From the NCBI RefSeq assembly GCF_036785885.1, contig NC_092312.1:12356001-12420000 (forward strand): a stretch of 64,000 nucleotides of DNA, read 5' to 3'. The first letter of the stretch is position 1. Each line of letters starts with the position of its first letter. Of the stretch, positions 51,036 through 61,936 are shown in pieces. The position numbers and the translations under genes were made by a program. The notes under the pieces are model-generated. The model had not been told where the DNA came from, did no database searches, and worked only from the letters and a program-made list of their open reading frames with translations. Origin of the DNA: Coffea arabica (taxonomy: Eukaryota; Streptophyta; Magnoliopsida; Gentianales; Rubiaceae).

Positions 51036-51198
51036 TTATTTGAAATAATTTTGTAAAAAAAAAATTTTTTAATATTTTTTAGATATGATATATGTGAAAT
51101 AAAAAAATAATTAAAAAATATATTAATAATACAAGTAAATAAATCACCGTCTGTAAATAAAATATAAATAAAGTAAAGTAAAAGATCATCCAAACACG
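51025..51198. mobile_element. Tourist-like MITE abutting the GDSL promoter
   Basis: The right end CATCCAAACACG and the core (gatatgatatatgtgaaataaaaaaataatt) are clear. The left terminal repeat is lost where it meets the TATA box. Confidence 0.65.
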
Positions 51199-51499
51199 TT
51201 ATTATTGAATATTTCTCTTTAATGCTCACTTCGCCACATGTCACTATCTCACCTACTTTTCTTACGTGCTCATAAAGCATGATTCTGGCGGTTGCTTTTC
51301 ATCAGCGATGACCCTGAAAAGAGGCATTAGATTAAATCCTGCGCATGAGATATATGATTCAGTAATCTTTGTTGACAGTAGACATCTGTTCTTCCTATGA
51401 TTTTATGCATGGATGATTTTGTATACTACGGGGCTCAGAATCAGTAGACATTCTATTTTGTGCTGGGAAAAACCAAAAACGCAAATTTAGAAGCACAAC

Positions 51500-51663
51500 A
51501 GGACACCCCTCGGAAGCAAATGTTAGCAAAGTCAGTTAGCAAATCACCAAACGCATAGATTGATGTGTAACTGAAACAGCCGGTGGCAGTTTCCAATTGG
51601 CAGAGGATGCCCCAAGATTGTGAGAATCGTGGTGTACAGAAGAGCTGACGAGGATGAAGCCAT
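51500..51663 (-). pseudogene. Decayed GDSL gene copy, first exon only
   Basis: From an ATG at 51,661-51,663 the minus strand reads MASSSSALLYTTILTIL, echoing the start of the intact GDSL gene. The frame must then shift to reach ATGCFSYTSIYAFGDLLTDFAN, which aligns with ASGCFTSIFALGDSLADTGN. The catalytic Ser of GDSL is Leu. Sequence beyond it (FRGVSCCASKF) no longer matches and the other exons are absent. A frameshift, loss of the nucleophile and truncation together mark a dead tandem duplicate about 0.6 kb upstream of the working gene. Confidence 0.75.
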
Positions 51664-52078
51664 GTTAAATTGTGGTGTACGCAAAACTGCCTGACCCACA
51701 GCCTTATTTCCTGCTCAGTGGCACTTGCGGGGAAATTTCCGTCTTTGTTTATAGTCAGAACTTGCATGGACCAGTCCATGTCCCCAGTCCCCACACATAG
51801 GCCTTGTGGTATCTAAGTAGCCACGTCGTGTTTTGTCTTGTTAATGGGCAATAGTCGGTAGTTGATGGGTTAACAACGCCTATATTCTCTCAAAATAGTC
51901 AAGGCAAGATTTTGAAGCAGCAACTGTTCCTCGCCGCCCGCCGTTGCTCATTCCCCTCACCACTCTCAGTTTCAGCTACAATTGACACCATAGCTTCATT
52001 GCCTGTGGCTTTCATGTGGCCGAGGCACATTGCGCCACCTACTCTTCAATCATTGTCAAGTCTGTTTGCCCATCCTTG

Positions 52079-52251
52079 TCAAATCATTGTCAAGTCTAAG
52101 ACTTTTGCCCACTCTTATTTTCTGTTTCTGGTCCCTAGAAAGTAATTGAATTGAGTCGAGCTCAAATCATTGTCAAGTCTAGGACTTTTGCCCACTCTTA
52201 TCTTCTGTTTCCGGTCCCTAGGAATCAGGATGTAATTAAATCGAGTTGAAC
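52079..52251. repeat. Tandem duplication, 83-base period
   Basis: The phrase TCAAATCATTGTCAAGTCTA with about 80 following bases occurs at 52,079 and again at 52,162 with few changes. A third start (TCAAATATCG) follows at 52,252, and a partial earlier copy lies near 52,047. Confidence 0.85.
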
Positions 52252-52678
52252 TCAAATATCGTTATATTCGAACTCAACTCGACAATAGAGTAGTACTGTT
52301 CGAGTTCTAATAAGTAGCAGAAATGGAGTTTGAACTCGAACTTGAAAAATTATTCGAAAATTCGAGATCGACTCGATTATACTCGATTTTTTTACAAATA
52401 TATGATCGAGGTCTCGAGTTCAAGATTCTTGTCCACTCCCAAAATTACAGAATATAACTCTTCATGTAAAATAGATTGATACAAGCCCAATTTTTCAATT
52501 GAAACAAGTTGGAACATTTGCAATTAATCATAAGAAAGTTCCACGTCCTATCATGCAAAAATGGAAATTCGGAAAAAAAAAAAAATAGTTGCACAAAGTG
52601 TTAGTTATAAATTGAGCATAGTCACTGATGATTACATTAACATTTAACAACCAAGTAGCTAGCCTCAAAATAAGAGCC

Positions 52679-52898
52679 CAAAACAAGAGTAATTTACTAC
52701 TGCAACAGCCTACAACTTGCAAGTCTTACACAAGATAATATCTTAGTACCAAGTCAACACCAAAACAAATTCAAGGACGTCAGTGGCAATAAACCTCCCA
52801 AAACAAAGAGTAATTTACGACTTCATCAGCAACCTACAACTTGCAAGTCTACCCAAGACAATATCTTAACACCAAGCTAGCACCAAAACAAATTCATA
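52679..52898. repeat. Tandem duplication, about 120-base period
   Basis: The stretch from AAAACAAGAGTAATTTAC to ACCAAAACAAATTCA at 52,679-52,774 is repeated at 52,799-52,898 with scattered changes; both contain CCTACAACTTGCAAGTCT. Confidence 0.85.
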
Positions 52899-53145
52899 GA
52901 TGAAGCAACAAATGAGTAAAAACAAAGGCAGCAGCAAAAAATGCTCCCATAAAGCGGCCATCCTTAAATATTTTTTCAACTGAAAGCCACGTATTAAAAC
53001 AAAATTGAATGACTAAACAAGCAAAAATTTAAAAATGATAGACCTGAATCACCTAACTACGCTTTGTCCAAACCATAGTTATTAAATCCGGCGGAGGGAC
53101 CATGTCAATGGGGTCGCTCGGTGGGTATTAATTTAATATTTATAA

Positions 53146-54647
53146 GGGATAATTGCAGAAACCTCCCCTGAGGTTTCTGACATTTGCACTGACCTCCCTT
53201 GTGATTTAAAAAATTATACTGATCTCCCCTGAGGTTACTAATCCTTTGCAAATTCAGTCCAAACGATTAAAATATTGTTTTAGGGTGAAATTAGAAATTT
53301 TTTACCAAATTTGTCCTTTGTACTATATGTCCAATGAATGACAAAATACTACAAATCAATTAACAATTAATAAACTTTAAGGAGTATAGTTCATAGACAA
53401 ATATGCATTACCTATTTAAAGTACCGGTTCTTCATGGGTATTTTACTTTCAAATATTTAATTTAATATAAATATTTATGCTCAAATACATATTTGTATTT
53501 ACTTTCAAATATTTAATTTTTGTTAAATATAAAAACTACCAATCTCTCTTCCGTAAAAATATTAATATAACACTTTTTCAATTTTAGTTACAAACATTTA
53601 TATATTTAACATAAATTAAATGATTCAGAATAAAATACCCATAAAGAGCCAATACTTTACTCATGTAATGGATGAAAACTATAAAGAATTAATACTTTAT
53701 GGGTCATTTTTTTAAAAAAAAATATTTAATTTATATTAAATAAATAACCTACCAATTTCCTTTTTGTAAGAATATTACTGTAACACTTTTTGAATTTTAC
53801 TAACAAACATTGATATATTTATCATAAATTAAATGTTTAAAAGTAAAATATCCGTAAAAAACCGGTACTTTAAATGAATAATGCGTGTTTACCTATAAAG
53901 AGCCAGTAACTATTTAAAGTACCGGTTCTTTAAGGATATTTTACTTTCAAACATTTAATTTAATACAAATATTTACGCTCAAATACAGATTTGTATTTAC
54001 TTTCAAATATTTAATTTTTTTAAATACAAAACCTACCAATCTCTCTTCCGTAAAAATATTAATATAACACTTTTTCAATTTTAGTTACAAACATTTATGT
54101 ATTTAACACAAATTAAATGATTCAGAATAAAATACACATAAAGAGCGAATACTTTACTCGTGTAATGGATGAAAGTCATAAAAAATTAATACTTTATGGG
54201 CCATTTATTTTTTTTTAAAAAAATATTTAATTTATATTAAATAAATAACCCTATCGATTTCCTTTTTGCAAGAATATTACTATAACAATTTTTTAAATTT
54301 TACTTACAAATATTGATATATTTATCATAAATTAAATATTTGAAAGTAAAATACTCGTAAAGAGCTGGTACTTTAAATGAGTAACGCGTGTTTGTCCATA
54401 AATTATACTCTTTAAAATTTATTAATTGTTAATTGATTTATAGTACTTTGTCATTCATTAGATATGTAGCACAAAGGGCAAATCTGGTACAAAATTCTAA
54501 TTTTATTCTCTAAAATAATATTTTAATCGTTTGGACTAAATTTGCAAAGGATTAGTAACCTCAGGAGAGGTCAGTGTAATTTTTCAAACCACAAGGGAGG
54601 TCAGTGCAAATGTCAGAAACCTCAGGGGAGGTTTCTGCAATTATCCC
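53146..54647. mobile_element. Foldback element with 9-bp duplication and tandem hairpins
   Basis: The 1,502-base element runs from GGGATAATTGCAGAAACC to its exact complement, flanked by perfect TATTTATAA duplications (53,137-53,145 and 54,648-54,656). Terminal inverted repeats continue for about 300 bases or more. The middle consists of two direct copies of a unit of about 490 bases (about 53,405-53,894 and 53,899-54,390). Each unit is itself an inverted repeat, from TTTAAAGTACCGGTTCTT to its complement. No transposase. Mutator-like by duplication length. It sits inside an older element whose left end CATAGTTATTAAATCCGGCG is at about 53,070. Confidence 0.88.
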
Positions 54648-55549
54648 TATTTATAAATATAAAATAGTAATTTTAATATATATAAATACCTAATGGAGTA
54701 GTCTTAGATACTAATTATTATCCTTAGAAAGATATAGAATGAATATATGGATATTAATAGAACATTTAATTTCATTTTTATTAAACTTTTAGATAAATAA
54801 ATAATTTAGTCAAATATAAAACAAAATTGTGATTTATTTGTAGAAATGTAGCATTATTTAAAAAATAACACGTTTCTTAACTACCTTTTAAAGACACTTG
54901 CTCAAAGCAAACGGGCTCTAAAGTCGCAGCCTGATCCGCTTGTACCTTCCATGTTGCTTTGCAGCAAGAAGAAATTTCCGCTTAGTTAAAGCCAAAAACA
55001 AAATTTGAAGAGGGAATAAATTTCAAACAAAAGCAGAAAAGCAAGAGAAATTCAGCAACAAAAAAAAAAAACATTATTTGGTGGCGTCACCTCAACCAGT
55101 TTCATTCTTGGATTAGCGAACATTTACTCTGACAAAACGTCTTAGACAGTGGCTACCTTCAACACTTGGGGAAACTATTCTCTTGGTTAATTATAAAGTG
55201 ATGAGTTCGAAGCAAGCCAGTTGGCTAGTGTTTATACATGCTGATACGGTAACTGGTAAATAATTTCACTAGACAAGAAATTATTTCTTTCCAAGTTGAG
55301 TCTTCCACCTATTTGTAGTAGTTAAATGGTCAGGTTTTCAAGGAGTTGTTTAAGTGAAGTAATTATAACTCAAACCGGCCCATATTCTTGATAATCTTGT
55401 CACAAGGATTACCAAGCTGGCTGTCGTTTCCTGTACTCGGTGGTAGAGTCAGGACCTAGGCTCAGTGAGAGCAAGATTGTATACTTAAAATGAAATACAA
55501 AAAATTCTTCTGTTGTGGAGTTTTTGTTCTACTTTCTACAATTTTTCTC

Positions 55550-55940
55550 ATTCAAGTAGTAATTACATGTTCTCACTGATAAAAATGCTAGTCCGTCTTC
55601 TATTGGGATCCCTTGAAAATGTTGTGGTGACAAACTCCAAGAAGCAAGGTGGGATGACAGATAATGGTGGAAATGAGGTGTTGATGTCCATATGCTGAAA
55701 AAGGTTTAACGTCAGAAATTTTTTGGGTGGCAACGGAGCAGCCAAGTACTGGCATGAAAAACGTCTCCTTAAGCTGCCATTCTCTGGACGGAGATGAAAA
55801 GGGTTGTCGTGATCAGCTACAAGGAAAATTGGGTTGATGATGAGGATGATGACTTCATGGCAGCAAAAGCAGCTGTTTTAGGTGAAGAACATCGGTGGTT
55901 TTTGGTGAAGCTGCAAAGGAGTTGTTGACTAAGAACAACA
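55550..55940 (+). pseudogene. Decayed copy of the F-box gene, 3' part
   Basis: Colinear with the C-terminal half of the intact gene at 57,712. It reads SLENVVVTNSKKQGGMT against SLRNVEVKDTKKQGGLV, then a stop, then AAKYWHEKRLLKLPFSG against AVKYWHKSLVKLPLSG, another stop, and ISYKENW with MAAKAAV against IRYREKW with LAARAAF. Stops and frameshifts make it non-functional. The F-box end is missing. Confidence 0.85.
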
Positions 55941-56559
55941 TTGACAAAGGATTTTTGTGGCTGGTCTGCCTTTGATTCCCATGTGTGATAGCCAAAACAC
56001 GGTGAAATTGTTTTTGTGGGGTTGGGGAGAGTCTTGCTGCAGATTCTACAGTTATAGCATGTTCATTATGCTTTGCTAGTGATTTCTTCTTTTGATTGGA
56101 CGGCCTATTCTGGTATATAATCGGAGTTTTATTGTCATTATTTTAGAGCTTCTAGTTCATTAATTTACTATTTTATTGTGCAGCTTCTTCGTCCTTTTCT
56201 AATCCATCCATGTTGTCTGTTTATAGTCTCGGATTTTAGAAAAGAAAAAGAGAATTTTCTTCATGGAGATGCATAGAAGGAATTTGCTTCTTTGGGGGTT
56301 TGATGCAAAAATATCCTCGATTCTGGATTGGTAATTGGTTTCCTCGTAGAGTTGTACCATATGCCTACTTGCTTTTTCTTTGGTTACTTAATTTGGCTCT
56401 TGAGCAATTTTTGTATGTTCAGCTAATATTGTGATTAAATTCCACTGCCACGCTCAACTAGAAAGTCCGTACCTCCTCCTTTTAAGTGACAATTAAGAAA
56501 AAAAATCATCACTACTTTCAGTGCTTCTTCTCCTTCTTTTTTTTCGGGTTTTCAAAGAG

Positions 56560-57080
56560 GAATTGCAAAATAAGCTTTCAAAGGAGAAGGCAAATTTTTT
56601 TGGTGAAGCTGCATCAGAAATGTTTAAAAAAGGTGAAAACGTGCAACATGATAAGTTTTAGGGTAAAATTCAAAATAGAAGAGAAAATACGAGTAAGAGA
56701 ATTGGCGAGTGAGTATCTCAAAAAAAATTTTAGAAGATAAAGAAATAAAAAGATCATTAACACAAGCGTGTAAATGGCTAAATGAGGCCACTCTTGCTTA
56801 TCATGTATCTGTGAACTCGGGAAGAACTCTAGAATCATTCTTTATTGCTTTTCAAAGGGAAAAAATCTCCAAAAAACTGGGGGCGAAAGATAAGAGACTT
56901 GGCTAGTAAATTTCTCCAAAAAAAAAAAAAAGAATTAGCAAGTGAAATAAATCCAAAGATGATAATTAATCGATTCTATAAAAGAAGAGAAGCTTTTAAA
57001 TAAGGAATGCTGTTGGAGAATTTTAATAAGAAGATAAAGAAATTAATGACCATTGATACAAGTGCATAAAAAGGTTTATG
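56560..57080 (+). pseudogene. Possible second F-box relic and degenerate repeats
   Basis: GGCAAATTTTTTTGGTGAAG and on (GKFFGEAASEMF) resembles the intact gene's KVYGEAARQFL. Beyond it the phrase AGAAGATAAAGAAAT occurs twice (56,732 and 57,031) with similar surroundings, suggesting an old local duplication. Evidence is weak. Confidence 0.3.
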
Positions 57081-57711
57081 GAAAAAGCAATATAGTCTAA
57101 AAGGAAAAAAAGAAAAAGAAAAAAGAAGCAGTCACATTACAAGCTTGATAAGTTATATATGTTTAGCCATATCCAAAACAATATGAGAATAACTTCCACA
57201 TTCCATTTTTAACTATCTAGGCATAGAGCATCTTTGCTTACGGTATACTATAATTTTTCTGATAATGATTTTGTACAACTTAATTGACTCGGATTGCATA
57301 CGCGACCCGTATTTGGAATGAAAATATTCAAACAGGTAGGACTGAAACTAATATGCATGTCACAGGATCCAATTGTTCGTTAAGGCAACTAATTACTGAA
57401 TTCTGATAAACAATTTCCTTTTTCACAAATGATCTCCTTAAATCAGATTTATTGAATGAAACAACTATTTTATGGATAATGCTGGATAGGATAATGGTGG
57501 CAGCATTTTCTTGCTGCCGTAAAAAGCAATTGTACATTTGCTGTTCTGTGGTGCTACCAAAGCAACAGCTGTGATTAAATTCATCTTCCCCGCTCCCCTT
57601 TGTTCTATCCTAGCTGTCCTGCGTGTCCATAAATATCACCTGGAACTAGGAATTTAGCGACTGAAAGTTTCAAGCAATCAGAAAAAGCAACACAGAATCT
57701 GCGAACTGAAA

Positions 57712-58662
57712 ATGGAGGATTTTGGCGTTAATCAAGTAGGTGAAGAGGATGCTGAACGTCCCTTCAATCGCTTACCAGATGGGCTAATTCTGTTCCACAT
57801 TTTTGACAAAATCCCAGAAGCCCAGTTCCTTTTCCGTTGTTCAATGGTCTCTAAGCGTTTTTCAGGTCTTGTTTTCCAATCCAAGACTGTTTCCGTCAAA
57901 ATCCCACTTCAGATTCCCGACCAGGAGTGGACCGATCCAACAGACCCTGTCATTCCTGCAGATTATGTGCTGAACCTTGCTACCGAATTTCTTGTGAAAT
58001 TCACTTCCGTGGAATCCCTCCGCATTGAATTCGACTGTCCTGGAGGCGGTGGGAGGAGCTCCGACGTCTGCTCCAGTACTTGTAATGAGCCGCTCGTTAA
58101 GTGGAAGATCGACTTGGGATCTGCTAGCTTTATCATGCTGTTTGCAGAGAGTCTTAACAATGACGATGTTGTTGTTGAAGAAGTTGACGATAGAGTCGGA
58201 GATGAGGAATTAGACGTCATTAGGGGATGCGTCTTCAATCATCTCAACGATGCATTCTTGACGTTGGCACTGATGAAAACGTTGACTCACTTGTTACCAG
58301 AATCCCTACGAAATGTTGAGGTCAAAGACACAAAGAAGCAAGGTGGGCTTGTTAGTTTTGATGGGAGTGAGGTGATTGACGTAAAGATGATCAAAAGATG
58401 TAAGATTAGAGATTTATTCGCTGAAAGGGGAGCTGTTAAATACTGGCATAAATCACTTGTTAAATTGCCGTTGTCTGGATCTGTGATGAAGGGGCTTTGT
58501 GTTATACGGTACAGAGAAAAGTGGGATGATGGCGAATGTGATGATCTGTTGGCAGCCCGCGCAGCTTTTCAAGGGGGTGGAGAAGAAAAGGTTTATGGTG
58601 AAGCTGCAAGACAGTTTCTGACGATGCAGAACATTAGCAGCGGAATTCTGGGATACGTTTGA
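57712..58662 (+). CDS. F-box protein, AUF1/AUF2-like
   Basis: A single-exon gene of 316 residues. The F-box spans about 18-57 (FNRLPDGLILFHIFDKI to RCSMVSKRFSGLV) and should dock on a SKP1-type adaptor in an SCF ubiquitin ligase. The rest has no LRR or Kelch repeats. It has the AUF-type layout: an acidic linker, KYWHKSLVKLPLSGSVMKGL, a VIRYREKW strand, and a terminal VYGEAARQFL motif. In Arabidopsis AUF1 and AUF2 affect auxin transport and cytokinin-linked root growth; a shared role here is inference. The ATG chosen is the first in frame and lies just before the conserved region. A partial dead copy lies 1.8 kb upstream, so the locus has duplicated in the past. Confidence 0.85.
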   Translation: MEDFGVNQVGEEDAERPFNRLPDGLILFHIFDKIPEAQFLFRCSMVSKRFSGLVFQSKTVSVKIPLQIPDQEWTDPTDPVIPADYVLNLATEFLVKFTSVESLRIEFDCPGGGGRSSDVCSSTCNEPLVKWKIDLGSASFIMLFAESLNNDDVVVEEVDDRVGDEELDVIRGCVFNHLNDAFLTLALMKTLTHLLPESLRNVEVKDTKKQGGLVSFDGSEVIDVKMIKRCKIRDLFAERGAVKYWHKSLVKLPLSGSVMKGLCVIRYREKWDDGECDDLLAARAAFQGGGEEKVYGEAARQFLTMQNISSGILGYV

Positions 58663-58949
58663 TCTGGAGCAATTTTTGTTCTTGAGTATGGGTCAAGTGG
58701 CAGCCCATTACCATTTTCTTTCCTATGCTAATTCACAAATTTGTTTCCCATTAACTAATCTAAAAATGTGGCAGGATTGGTCCAATAATTAGGAAAGAGT
58801 TCTTAGAGCTTTTTCCTCGGCAAGATTCAGAATTCGAATAATATACCTGACGGGTCGGAGTGGAAGGATGGGGGCAAGGGAAAAAAAATCGCAAGTTTAA
58901 ATCAGTGGTTAGACCATGTTTGGTGCATGTGTTTATACCCTCTGGCTAG

Positions 58950-59138
58950 TCAGCATGCGCTCATATCTTTCAGCTGGTAAACCGTTGCTTGAACTCTGAT
59001 TTGAATATTTCTTGCACTCAAGTCACGGACATTGGGATTGGGCACGTCGATTACAACCGTTCCATCATTTTTCTCCGCTGCCCCTAGCTTGTCACTTTCC
59101 TGTCCTATGTCTTTCGATGTTATTTTACCATCTGCCAT
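58950..59138 (-). CDS. Hypothetical 62-residue protein
   Basis: Starts at a true ATG and reads MADGKITSKDIGQESDKLGA and onward, then TVVIDVPNPNVRDLSARNIQ, ending KDMSAC. The composition is hydrophilic and coding-like with no low complexity, and the upstream leader (CACTCAATACTCATTCATCC) looks like a plant 5' leader. No family recognised. It could also be one exon or a fragment of a longer gene. Confidence 0.3.
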   Translation of the reverse strand: MADGKITSKDIGQESDKLGAAEKNDGTVVIDVPNPNVRDLSARNIQIRVQATVYQLKDMSAC

Positions 59139-59819
59139 GTTGCCCTATTTTTCGGAGCTGTGGATGAATGAGTATTGAGTGTTGGCAATTATTTTGAGGA
59201 ACTTAACATAGGGTTCAGTTGATCAAAAGTCAAAACCTGGGAAGGGTCGAAGTTGTTTGAAGGACGCCCGCGTTATCTATCGTTGCGTTGGAAAAGTCAG
59301 ACAAGAGTTGCCTTTGACCGCCGGAAGAAAAATGTGGGTCCCATCTCCTCTGCAATTCTTGGTCATTCATTCGCGACAGAGGATTTTAGGCGTTGGTTAT
59401 CTAAACACACTCGTAATATTAAATAGGGGTGGGCGTGGGTCGAATACCTGTCCTATTCACCATTTGATTGATCTGATCCACATTTTGCGGGTCAGCCATT
59501 TTTTGATCCTTACCTGCCCCGCATATCAGCGGGTACCTTATAATCGGGTATCCGCTGAGATAAGGTCGGGTCAGTGGGTACCCGTCCCGTTCCATTTATC
59601 ATTTAATATTTAAAAAAAATAATTTATACCAATTTAATTTTATATTTTACATATTCATTTAAAATTTAATAATTTTTTTTTCTTAAAAAAGGTTTTCCAC
59701 CAAAAAACAAGCATGTGAAGAGAATATAAGATAAAGGAAAAAAATTAAAAGAATTCAAAATCAATAAAAGTTTAAAATAAGTAGCATAATTTTTAATATA
59801 TATGTTCTCTCCCTTTACA

Positions 59820-59960
59820 TTTGTTTGGAAAGTCATTTTTCTCAAAAATTTTTCTACGTTTTCTGTGAATACATTTTTCAATCATTTTTTTATCTCGTAT
59901 ATTTCAAATCATTACATTACATTTTTTTTACAAAAACTTCAAAATATTGCAATCCAAACA
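59820..59960. mobile_element. Tourist-like MITE
   Basis: Starts TTTGTTTGGAAAGTC and ends TTGCAATCCAAACAAAA. The core TTTTCAATCATTTTTTTATC matches the family. Confidence 0.7.
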
Positions 59961-60107
59961 AAATAAATCAACCTCTAAAGATAGACACATTTTCTATTAA
60001 ATCTTCTCGTTCTTTCATTGTTTAATTTCCCAAACACGACAGTAGCTAAAACTCGTATCCAAAGAAAGAAGAGGGTGAATGCACGGCTTAAAAGCATAGA
60101 CAATAAC

Positions 60108-60250
60108 CAATTTGGATTTTGATTTATTGTGAAAATTTTTTTACGTATTTTATGAACACATTTTTCAAGCACTTTTTTATCTCACATGTATCAAATCGTT
60201 ACAGTACACTTTTTTTACAAAACTCTTAAAAATAACAATACAAACAGGTC
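60108..60250. mobile_element. Tourist-like MITE, diverged ends
   Basis: CCAATTTGGATTTTGATT to ACAATACAAACAGGTCC. The core ATCTCACATGTATCAAATCG is intact. Confidence 0.65.
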
Positions 60251-60563
60251 CATTTCTGCATTAGCCACAATGAAATAAAACCATCAATTAGCCACTAATC
60301 TGACAATCTGGCATCCCCCACTAATTTCACCGTGCATTGGATGTTGAATAGTACCACCACCAGCTAACACCATACGCGCAAGGGGAGACCAGCTGGCTGC
60401 TTTCTCCAGTTATCCGACTTATACAGCTATACTTGCGATTTCTGCTTTCTGCAAAACAACATGAAGCAGCAGGGAGGACAGGTGATTCTCTTCTGCCATC
60501 GATGACCTCCTATCCCAACACAAAAATTTGACCATGAAAAGCATTTGATTTCTATGCAACGTA

Positions 60564-60704
60564 AGAGCTTGTTTGAATTGCTATTTTTAAAAATTTTTGT
60601 AAAAAGAAAATGTATTGTATTTGATACATGTAAAATAGAAGAGTGATTGAAAAATATATTTGCAAAAAAATAAATTTTTTTTTGTAAAAAAACTACAATT
60701 CAAG
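60564..60704. mobile_element. Tourist-like MITE
   Basis: Begins AGCTTGTTTGAATTGC and ends ACTACAATTCAAGGC. The core reads TTTGATACATGTAAAATAG. Confidence 0.65.
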
Positions 60705-60855
60705 GCATAAATTTTTACAAAATTTTCTTTGGATGTTGTACAACCTCTAAAAGGTGTACTACTAAATTGTAGTACTACAAAGCAATTCATGTTAATAATT
60801 GCTCGGACCCGAATGTCACTAAAGAACAGGGGAGCATAGCATGGAGCCATAGAGG

Positions 60856-61824
60856 CAATGTTTTGAAAATCGGACCGGACCGACCGGTTTTACCGTGAAA
60901 CTGTCAAAATCGGATTGAACCAGTTTTTTTCGATTTTTTTTGTTTTTTAACGTTTTGCAAAATGTAGCTTTCAAGATTCGAACTCATGACCTTTATAATA
61001 GAAAACCAATATAGTAACCGTTGCACTATCATATTTTATTAATCTTTGTTATAATTTATTTATATAAAACAAACACTTATATTTCTTTTTTTTATATTTT
61101 TTTTTACAAAATCTCATCCTCTCACGGCTCTTTCTTTTTAATCTTTAACTCTCTCTCTCTCTCTCTCTATCCTCTTTTCTTTTGTCACTCCCTTTTTAAT
61201 CAAACATCTTTATTTTTAATTTATTAATATTTTCTTACATCATTTAATTTTATTTTTGTCCATTAAATTAAAAAAGTTAAAAAAGAATTATTTTTTTAAC
61301 CCAAATTATTTAATGCACACAATCACTTACTTTTATCTCATTTTTTGTTTCTTATCAAGTTTGCATTTCTATTTTCGATTCTCTTGATTTTTTTTAAACT
61401 CCTAACTTTCTTTTTTAAATTGCAATATCTAAATCCCAAAACGTAAATTTAAATTTAAATTCACAATGTCTAAATTCTCATAGACGTGAATTTTGTATAA
61501 TTTCAAAATATTGTAATATTTGTGGGTTGGATTTAAGATTTTTTGGTAGATATAATTGAAATTGAGATGAAATTTATTTGTTTTAACTTATAATTCAAAA
61601 ATAAATAATTTATTTTTAAAAATCCAAGTTATTCAAAAATAGTAAACTTTTCATCATGTAAAGTATTAAATTAGTCCATTACATGTGTTATTTTGTGCAT
61701 ATATGTATTTATATAAAATATTTTTTAAAAAATTCATTGAACCAAGATTGAATCGGTCCGACCGGTTGAACCTCGACCCTTTCATTTCACCGGTTCAATT
61801 AACGGTCTGATTTGTAAAACATTG
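60856..61824. mobile_element. hAT-like element with GGACCGACCGG arms
   Basis: A 969-base element from CAATGTTTTGAAAATCGGAC to the complement at GTCTGATTTGTAAAACATTG, flanked by CATAGAGG (60,848-60,855) and CATAGAGA (61,825-61,832), an 8-base duplication with one change. CA..TG ends and 8-base duplication fit hAT. The left arm carries a phrase (GATTCGAACTCATGACCT) that resembles a tRNA B-box. No coding frame. Confidence 0.75.
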
Positions 61825-61936
61825 CATAGAGATAAATACCTAGCTATCTCTTTTACCACCCAAAAAAAAAGCGCCAAAGCTGATTTCCTGTGAGGCATCC
61901 TTCTCATATCCTCCTGCATCATAACCAGTGATGCAA

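Larger units (their letters stand above)
51700..55545. other. Intergenic repeats between GDSL and F-box relics
   Basis: Holds two local tandem duplications (52,079 and 52,679), a GAGTTCGA-rich stretch (about 52,240-52,430) like the arms of the 44,216 element, and the nested foldback element at 53,146. No gene recognised. Confidence 0.6.
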
